Source of the DNA: Synechococcus sp. BIOS-U3-1 | GTDB taxonomy: Bacteria; Cyanobacteriota; Cyanobacteriia; PCC-6307; Cyanobiaceae | DNA length: 64,000 nucleotides | Assembly (NCBI RefSeq): GCF_014279975.1 | Contig: NZ_CP047936.1 | Location: 2,480,001 to 2,544,000, forward strand | Reading direction: 5' to 3' | Notes under the pieces: generated by a model | What the model was told of the DNA's origin: nothing | Databases searched by the model: none | Seen by the model: the letters and a program-made list of their open reading frames with translations, nothing else | Shown here: one piece after another, positions 56,576 to 64,000 of the stretch | Position numbering within the stretch: position 1 is the stretch's first letter | How the letters are laid out: each line of letters opens with the position of its first letter | Program-made: the position numbers and the translations under genes

Positions 56576-57262
56576 TCAGGGAATCAGATCACGCTTGCGA
56601 AGCGGCATGAGATCAGCCAGACGCAAGCACCCGTTCTGCTCACTAATCGTTCCTCGAGTCCGCAGCTTGCTGAGCGTGCGTGAAGCAGTCTCCCTCGCCA
56701 AACCGGCTAGAAGGGCGATCTCCCTCTGTGCCAATGGCGGGAGTTCCGCCTGCAAGTCCTCCCCTCCTGAGCTTTTACGGGCCAAATACGCCAGCGCATC
56801 CAGCACCCGAGTGGTGGCATCGGCGCTCTGCAAAGCGAAACGCTGGTTGAGATCACGCAGTCGACTGGCCTCCAAGCGTGCCAGCCCCAAAGCGAATGGA
56901 GCGAGCTGACCCAGCAGCGATGCAAAGGGGGCAGATCGCATCTTGATCAGATTCAGAGGCGTCAGAGCGACAACATCTGCTGAACGTGTAGCGCCATCCA
57001 GTGCTGCCATTTCACCAAAAACATCACCAGGGCCCAGCAGCGACATGATGACTTCATCCCCGTCAGCTGTGTAAGTGCGCACCTTGGCTAAGCCATCGCG
57101 GATCAAGAACAGTGATTCACCCCAGTCCTGTTCCATGACGATCACCTGGTCGAGCTGGTGACTGATCACCCGATGACGATCAAGCAACAGAGTCAGCTGT
57201 TCAACCGGTAGGCAGGCAAACAGCGGCATGGACCCAAGTTCCTCAGGTGTAAGCGCAGACAT
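56576..57262 (-). CDS. Crp/Fnr-family transcriptional regulator
   Basis: 228 residues. N-terminal cNMP-type barrel (about 10-130) with cassette FGEMAALDGATRSADV, where the Arg-Ser-Ala typical of cAMP contact is present. The dimerisation helix is at about 125-150, followed by a Crp-type winged HTH (about 175-215, LAQREIALLAGLARETASRTLSKLRTRGTI). DNA binding and cAMP response are therefore both plausible; cyanobacterial relatives such as NtcA sense other ligands, so the effector is not certain. It is divergent from the cNBD-remnant gene across a 185-bp spacer, which may hold its own operator. Confidence 0.9.
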   Translation of the reverse strand: MSALTPEELGSMPLFACLPVEQLTLLLDRHRVISHQLDQVIVMEQDWGESLFLIRDGLAKVRTYTADGDEVIMSLLGPGDVFGEMAALDGATRSADVVALTPLNLIKMRSAPFASLLGQLAPFALGLARLEASRLRDLNQRFALQSADATTRVLDALAYLARKSSGGEDLQAELPPLAQREIALLAGLARETASRTLSKLRTRGTISEQNGCLRLADLMPLRKRDLIP

Positions 57263-57447
57263 CGTTGATAAAGAGTGCCACCGGAAGGAAGGCCAGCCAC
57301 AGAATCACCATGACGATGTTGGAGTCAGGCCGCAACTAGCTCTGCCCAAACCAGTGGTTCGGATCTGAGGAACTTCAGAACATGACGTGAACAAAGCCTG
57401 ATCGACCTCCTATGACCAGCATGAGCTCATCCGCTCCCCGGCGACAC

Positions 57448-57858
57448 ATGCAGGGCAGGAACCGACAGCTCAGCACGATGTGCAACCGGTTACGGATGCT
57501 GTTGAGCAACCATCGATCAGCCTTGAATCACAGCACACTCAAAACGGCGCTCACAGAGGTAGTAATCCAGCAAGACACACCGGCTGAACGCTTCCTAGAC
57601 GTATTGGCGGATGACCTTCTCCAAGCCATGATCTATGACAGCGATCTGGTGATGGAACCACTAGGTCTCAGCAGTCGCCCCTGCAGGAAGCCCAATCAGC
57701 ATCTGGCACTGTTTCTGGAAGGGCTCGAAGCCCTGAACAGCAGAGAATCCCTAACGCTTGAACCTTGCTGCCAAGAGCTGGGAAAGGAGTCCGATCAGAT
57801 CCTTGCCATTCCCGCAGATCGACTGCGAAGACTGGATCAGATTCTTAACCAACGATGA
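57448..57858 (+). CDS. cNMP-binding-like protein with the binding barrel deleted in frame
   Basis: About 136 residues. It matches the protein at 63212-63787 over the N-terminal helix (NRLRMLLSNHRSALNHSTLKT against DRLRMLLSTHLSTVSHQTLTA), the VIQQDTPAE strand, and the whole C-terminal module (ADDLLQAMIYDSDLVMEPLGLSS). It lacks about 55 residues in between, residues 49-103 of the paralogue, which hold the barrel and the phosphate-binding cassette. The frame is intact, and its stop overlaps the cyclase start by 4 bp (ATGA). ATG at 57412 is an alternative start; 57448 aligns with the paralogue. It cannot bind a cyclic nucleotide, and may persist for coupling or for its C-terminal module. Confidence 0.8.
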   Translation: MQGRNRQLSTMCNRLRMLLSNHRSALNHSTLKTALTEVVIQQDTPAERFLDVLADDLLQAMIYDSDLVMEPLGLSSRPCRKPNQHLALFLEGLEALNSRESLTLEPCCQELGKESDQILAIPADRLRRLDQILNQR

Positions 57859-59756
57859 GAAGAATCTCATTTCTCCGATGGATGCGTGGCCACAGCGCTG
57901 TTCTGATCCTGAGTGGGGTTATTGCTATTGGCGGTGGTCTGAGCAGCACCTGGTTGAGGGGCATCGAGTTGCGTTTCGCAGGAGTGGTGCAGGAAACCCG
58001 CGGGGTTCGATCCGTACCTGATCGGTTGATAATCGTTGCCATTGACGACTTCAGCCTGCAACAGGCAGCGAATGCCGATCTCAGCAACGACCCGCTGCTG
58101 CAAAGCCTGAGCCAGTGGCCCTGGCGACGACGCATCCATGCCACGGTGCTGGATCGCCTGATCGAAGCAGGGGCGACCGCGGTGGCTTTCGATTTGCTCT
58201 TTGAGTCGCCCAGCAGCCATGGAGAAGCAGATGATGCTGCATTCGCCAAGGTCCTGAGACGTCATCGTGAGCAGGTGGTGCTTGGAGTTCAGGTTCTCAG
58301 CAGTCAGGGCCCCGTTGCAGGGATGTCCCTCTTAGATGTCACACCAACCCTGCGGCCTGCTGACACACCCATAGATCGAGGACTACTCAACGGCGAACCG
58401 GACAGCGATGGAGTAATTCGACGCCGTCCGGGGCAAGTCACTCAGTTCATGCGTGAACAGTTGGATCCGTCCATACCGGATGGGCTGGCCATCGCGCTAC
58501 TCAAGAAACAAAAGCAAGCAGCTGATTTCAGCATCTTCAGCCAAGACCTTCTAGATCCCTACGGGCCTCCGGGCACCATCCCCACCCTCTCCATCTGGGA
58601 GCTACTTGAACCACAGGCCTACGCCTCGATCAAGAGGTCCGGTCGGCTGCGCAATGCCCTTGTTCTGGTGGGACCGACGGCAGCCGTGTTGCAGGATCTC
58701 CACCCGGCAGTGTTCTCAGGAGCTCAGGGCATGCCAGGAGTGGAACTGCATGCAACGGAACTGGCAAACCGTCTGGACTCCCGCTCACTGCGCTGGATCC
58801 CCACACCTGCAGGATGGAATCTGGTGATGGCGTTCCTAGTCATTGTCGCCGGGGTGAGCACAGCCCGGCTTGAACGACCACTTGCTCGCCTGGGCTTTCT
58901 CCTAAGCGCAGCAGGACTTTTGGTCGCAGGAAGTGCTGGTCTGATCGTCTGGGGCGGGGTTCTGCTGCCGATTCTGGGGGTGGCAGGAAGTGTGGCGATC
59001 ACCGGAATCGTGACAAGTGCCGATGCAACCGTGCGACTGCAGTGGCAGCGACGGCGTCTGCTCCGCACGCTTGGGCGCTATCTCTCTCCCGCTGTGGCAG
59101 CAAAGATCGCGGACCAGCCCGAGGAGACCGATGGTCTGCTGGGAGGACAACTAATGAATGTTGTAATCCTGATGAGCGACATCCGGGGCTTCACCGGCTT
59201 CACCCAGGAAATGACAGAACAAGGGAAGGTGAAGGAACTGGTCAACCGACTGAATCAATACTTCAGTGAGGTGGTGAATGCCGTGCATTCCGAACAGGGG
59301 ACCGTTGACAAATTCATCGGCGACGCTGTTCTGGCCGTGTTCGGTGCTCCGCTGAAACAAAGCCGAAGCGCGAATGTGCGTGCTGCGGTCAGAACCGCGC
59401 TCGCACTGCAGGAAAAGCTGGCGGTTCTGAATCGTGGCTGGGAAAAGCAAGGCCAAAAGCCATGGGAGCAGGTGATCGTGCTCAGCCATGGCTGGGTCTT
59501 GAGCGGCAACATCGGTTGTGCAAGCCGCATGGACTACACCGTCATCGGTGATGCCGTCAACACAGCCAGTCGCCTAGAGACAATCGCCAAACAAACCGGT
59601 CAGCTGATCGTAATAAGTGCCGCTGTGGCCGAGCAGCTCCCAAGTAATTTTCCTCTCCGGAACATCGGAACATTCGCCATGCGCGGGCAAGAGAAGCAAC
59701 AGGTGTTCGCACTTGGAACTGACACTGATGCTGACGACTGGCCAGACACTCTTTAG
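57855..59756 (+). CDS. CHASE2-domain class III adenylate cyclase, copy B
   Basis: 633 residues, same plan as copy A: one N-terminal helix, CHASE2 sensor (LIIVAIDDFSLQQA; LSQWPWRRRIHATVLDRLIEAG), three membrane helices (about 320-395), cytoplasmic cyclase domain. Catalytic residues occur at identical numbers: D442 (MSDIRGFTGFT), K486 and D490 (DKFIGDA), Thr in DYTVIGD, and Asn/Arg in NTASRLE. One region before that, VLSHGWVLSGNIG, departs from the usual GIG..xG pattern, but the key residues are kept. It follows the barrel-less cNBD gene with a 4-bp overlap and precedes the second FecR protein by 33 bp. Confidence 0.93.
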   Translation: MRRISFLRWMRGHSAVLILSGVIAIGGGLSSTWLRGIELRFAGVVQETRGVRSVPDRLIIVAIDDFSLQQAANADLSNDPLLQSLSQWPWRRRIHATVLDRLIEAGATAVAFDLLFESPSSHGEADDAAFAKVLRRHREQVVLGVQVLSSQGPVAGMSLLDVTPTLRPADTPIDRGLLNGEPDSDGVIRRRPGQVTQFMREQLDPSIPDGLAIALLKKQKQAADFSIFSQDLLDPYGPPGTIPTLSIWELLEPQAYASIKRSGRLRNALVLVGPTAAVLQDLHPAVFSGAQGMPGVELHATELANRLDSRSLRWIPTPAGWNLVMAFLVIVAGVSTARLERPLARLGFLLSAAGLLVAGSAGLIVWGGVLLPILGVAGSVAITGIVTSADATVRLQWQRRRLLRTLGRYLSPAVAAKIADQPEETDGLLGGQLMNVVILMSDIRGFTGFTQEMTEQGKVKELVNRLNQYFSEVVNAVHSEQGTVDKFIGDAVLAVFGAPLKQSRSANVRAAVRTALALQEKLAVLNRGWEKQGQKPWEQVIVLSHGWVLSGNIGCASRMDYTVIGDAVNTASRLETIAKQTGQLIVISAAVAEQLPSNFPLRNIGTFAMRGQEKQQVFALGTDTDADDWPDTL

Positions 59757-59789
59757 TAACACCTATTTGTCCACTGCAGAGAGCAAGCG

Positions 59790-61736
<1,947 letters not shown>

Positions 61737-61760
61737 AACGACAGAAACGGCACTCTTTTA

Positions 61761-62423
61761 ATGCAAATCAATCTCCAAGAACGACTGCAGAGCCTGAAGC
61801 TTTTAGCCAGCCTTGCGGCATTCCTCAAAAACCCTGGCTCTCTAGACAGCGTCCTCGCAGTGAGCGCCAGCTTGAAGGACAGCCCGCTTGCCGAACAGAT
61901 GACCCGACATCTACTGGACAATCCCGACTTCGCCCAACTGGTAAAGAACGGTTGGCGTCCTCAGTCAATCGACTTGTCTGCACTCCAGACACTCCCGGCG
62001 GGCACGCTCGGACGCTGCTATGCCGATCAGCTCATTAGCCAGGGAATCACTCCCGACTCGCTGATCGACCCCTCACCCATCAACGATGAGCGTGATTACA
62101 TCACGCATCGCCTCAGGGAGACCCACGACATCACGCATGTATTGACCGGATTTGGAATCGATGGCGACAGTGAACTGGGCCTACAGGGATTCAACCTTGC
62201 CCAGAACCGATCACCACTGGCGGTGATGCTGATCTTCGGAGGCATGCTCACGGCACTTCAGAACGATGAACCTCTGGCCCCAATGCTGCGCGCACTGGCG
62301 AAAGGCTTCCAAATGGGACTGGATGCTGAGCTTGTGATCTCCCGCAAACTGGAAGAAGGCTGGGATCGCCCGCTCAACGAGTGGCGCAGTGAGCTGAGGC
62401 TTCCTGAAGCAATCCCTAGCTGA
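61761..62423 (+). CDS. Coq4-like protein
   Basis: 220 residues. The segment RETHDITHVLTGFGIDGDSE is the Coq4 family motif (HDxxH with a downstream Glu), followed by GLQGFNLAQNRSPLAVMLIFGG. Coq4 binds metal and supports ubiquinone assembly in eukaryotes. Cyanobacteria use plastoquinone, so the local role is open. No signal peptide, no obvious membrane helix. It is 24 bp after the FecR-barrel gene and 65 bp before a cNBD-like protein, so it is embedded in the cyclase B operon. Confidence 0.8.
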   Translation: MQINLQERLQSLKLLASLAAFLKNPGSLDSVLAVSASLKDSPLAEQMTRHLLDNPDFAQLVKNGWRPQSIDLSALQTLPAGTLGRCYADQLISQGITPDSLIDPSPINDERDYITHRLRETHDITHVLTGFGIDGDSELGLQGFNLAQNRSPLAVMLIFGGMLTALQNDEPLAPMLRALAKGFQMGLDAELVISRKLEEGWDRPLNEWRSELRLPEAIPS

Positions 62424-62488
62424 TCCTTGCAGGCACACGGGCGCTATCGCACGAATGCAGGTATCACGGAGAGATAAGCCGTGAAGCA

Positions 62489-63055
62489 ATGTGGGGAGAC
62501 GAGCCTCAGCTGCAGGCCTTCCGAGAACGACTGAAACTCCTACTGGTTGGACACCAGCAGGAGCTCAATCCGGAGAAGATCGTCGCAGCAGAAGGAGACA
62601 TTCTGTTTCACCAGGGCGACTCGGTGAAGACATTGATGTTGCTGAACCAGGGCCGTGTCGCCGTTGACATTCATTTCGGCGATGAGATCCACACACTGGC
62701 AGAAGTTGAGGCCGTGGAATTACTTGGCGAAGTTGGTTTCTTCGCTAATGGCAAGCACTACGCCGACTTCCGGGTTGTCAATGGACCCGCAAAACTGCTG
62801 GCTATTCCAGGCCAAGCACTACTCCAGGCCATGTTGTTTGACTCTGATCTCGTGGTGGAGATGCTGTCACTGGTGAGTGAGCGCTGCCGCCGCGGCAATC
62901 AGGTCATCGCCATGCTGCTGAGTGGCATTGAAGCCGTACATGACGATTCCCAGGAGAAAATCGAACAAGCAACGACAGAGCTTGGGGGCATCCATTTCTG
63001 CATCTCCAAAGCCAGCAAACAACTGCAGCAGCTACGTCAACGGCAACGAAGTTGA
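62489..63055 (+). CDS. Stand-alone cNMP-binding-like protein with shared C-terminal module (paralogue 1)
   Basis: 188 residues. N-terminal helix (FRERLKLLLVGHQQ), a cNMP-type barrel (about 33-110; EGDILFHQGDSVKTLMLLNQG, cassette LLGEVGFFANGKHYADF), then a module shared with two neighbours (LLQAMLFDSDLVVEMLSLVSERCRRGNQ) in place of a helix-turn-helix. In the cassette the Arg that contacts the cyclic phosphate in CAP is replaced by His (GKHYAD). Ligand binding is doubtful; the fold is not. Cytoplasmic, no signal peptide. Confidence 0.85.
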   Translation: MWGDEPQLQAFRERLKLLLVGHQQELNPEKIVAAEGDILFHQGDSVKTLMLLNQGRVAVDIHFGDEIHTLAEVEAVELLGEVGFFANGKHYADFRVVNGPAKLLAIPGQALLQAMLFDSDLVVEMLSLVSERCRRGNQVIAMLLSGIEAVHDDSQEKIEQATTELGGIHFCISKASKQLQQLRQRQRS

Positions 63056-63211
63056 ATGACTCACTCCATCCAGAGCCACCAGCACCAACAGGATCAGAGC
63101 ATCCGACAAGGGGATGGACATTGAGCAACGTCGGAACATGACGCTAAGGAAAGGAGAGATGCCTGATCTTCCAGGAACAGCCAGCATGCATGCAGCGGCT
63201 CCCCGCAATGC

Positions 63212-63787
63212 ATGAAGAGCGAAAACCAACAGCTCAACCAAATTCGTGATCGTCTGCGGATGTTGCTGAGCACCCATCTCTCCACAGTCAGCCATCAAAC
63301 GCTTACAGCAGCTGTGGGTGACGTGCTGATCCAACAGGACAGCCCTGCCGTAAAGGTGCTGATTGTGCAAACAGGGGAATTGAAAGTTGAGCGCTGTGAA
63401 CCAGGTGGCACGCCTCAAGTGATCGCCCGAATCGGACCGGATGAGCTGGTCGGAGAAATGGCGTTGATCGGTGATCAACACCACAGCGCAAGCGTCACAG
63501 TGAGTCGCGGACCGGCCGAGATCCTGGTGGTTAAGGCAGATGATCTACTTAAGGCTTCCATCTACGACAGCGACCTGGTGATGGAACTGCTGGCCCTAAG
63601 CAGCAGCCGCTGCCGCCAAACCAATCGCCATCTAACTTTCATCCTTGAAGCCCTAGGGGCTTTGGATCAAGAGGATTCCTCCGCACTGGATCGGTGCTGC
63701 AAAGAACTAGAGCAATGCTCTGATCCAGCCCTTTCCAATGCAGCCCGACGGTTGAGGCGACTGGCGCAAATACAGGAAAAACCATGA
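63212..63787 (+). CDS. Stand-alone cNMP-binding-like protein with shared C-terminal module (paralogue 2)
   Basis: 191 residues. Same plan as paralogue 1: N-terminal helix (RDRLRMLLSTHLSTVSHQ), barrel (about 35-108; VLIQQDSPAVKVLIVQTGELKV, cassette LVGEMALIGDQHHSASV) and C-terminal module (LLKASIYDSDLVMELLALSSSRCRQTNRHLTFILE). The cassette Glu is present but the Arg position is His (HHSAS). It is the full-length relative of the barrel-deleted gene at 57448, and DNA similarity between the two extends a little upstream of the starts. The 156-bp gap before it may hold its own promoter. Confidence 0.87.
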   Translation: MKSENQQLNQIRDRLRMLLSTHLSTVSHQTLTAAVGDVLIQQDSPAVKVLIVQTGELKVERCEPGGTPQVIARIGPDELVGEMALIGDQHHSASVTVSRGPAEILVVKADDLLKASIYDSDLVMELLALSSSRCRQTNRHLTFILEALGALDQEDSSALDRCCKELEQCSDPALSNAARRLRRLAQIQEKP

Positions 63788-64000
63788 GAGAACAACCCCA
63801 TCTCCGCTGAATTCCGCGTCATGGCGAGAACCCCATCTCAGTGGTTACTTCACAGCCGTCGCAGGAATCAGCCGGGATTGATTGAGCCGTGGACATCCAT
63901 CAAGCGATGAAGCAAGTGGGGGGGTCTTCGCCAACGGTGTTCATAACGTCAACTGGTGCGAAGCTGTTTCAGACCCTGCGATTCAACACGGTCTTCCAGT
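63788..64000. other. No gene recognised to window end
   Basis: 213 bp after paralogue 2 contain no open frame of convincing length on either strand and no recognisable RNA or terminator. It may be the upstream region of a gene beyond the window. Confidence 0.5.

Overview
The window looks like a chromosome segment of a marine picocyanobacterium, most probably a Synechococcus of the marine (5.1-type) lineage. This is inferred, not proven. The reasons are moderately high GC, very tight gene packing, an extended ribonuclease HI, DUF2062, DUF3747 and pentapeptide proteins of cyanobacterial style, a ClpB-type second Clp ATPase, a PilM/N/O/Q set without a separate PilP, and no tRNA, rRNA, IS element, phage gene or CRISPR array.

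Layout. 1-8.3 kb holds housekeeping genes (argS partial, nadC, mnmE, a DUF2062 protein, a bifunctional rel/spoT) and a fused double-ATPase peptide-type ABC protein. 8.3-11.8 kb is a small AT-richer accessory patch with a protein that has two CBM2-like domains around an unrecognised core, and a glutamate-receptor-like channel/binding protein. 11.8-15.3 kb carries rluD-type synthase, rbgA-type GTPase, a universal stress protein and pgk. 15.4-20.4 kb is a compact five-gene minus-strand operon: DUF3604 lipoprotein, parvulin-type isomerase and three HupE/UreJ-like membrane proteins. 20.4-25.9 kb has small exported proteins (one with a decayed partial copy), a beta-hydroxyacid dehydrogenase, murG, a CobC/CobD-like aminotransferase and a pentapeptide protein. 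25.9-30.6 kb is the type IV pilus assembly operon pilM-N-O-Q. 30.6-42 kb has pyrD, rnhA, a DUF3747 protein, a strong candidate small RNA, the secE-nusG-rplK-rplA-rplJ-rplL block, clpB, gloA and eno. 42-55 kb has an ABC1/UbiB kinase, argJ, coaE, gatB, thiO, ndk and speA.

The most interesting part is 47.1-63.8 kb, a cyclic-nucleotide signalling neighbourhood interrupted by housekeeping genes. It has two CHASE2-type class III cyclases, each next to an exported FecR-domain protein. It also has an MscS-type channel with a cyclic-nucleotide-binding domain, a Crp/Fnr regulator, a Coq4-like protein and a family of stand-alone cNMP-binding-like proteins that carry a shared C-terminal helical module instead of a DNA-binding domain. 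One family member has lost about 55 codons in frame, removing nearly the whole binding barrel. The other two have His where the cAMP-contacting Arg of the phosphate-binding cassette is expected. A plausible reading is envelope sensing (FecR plus CHASE2), cAMP synthesis, and several outputs (ion channel, transcription factor, divergent cNBD proteins).
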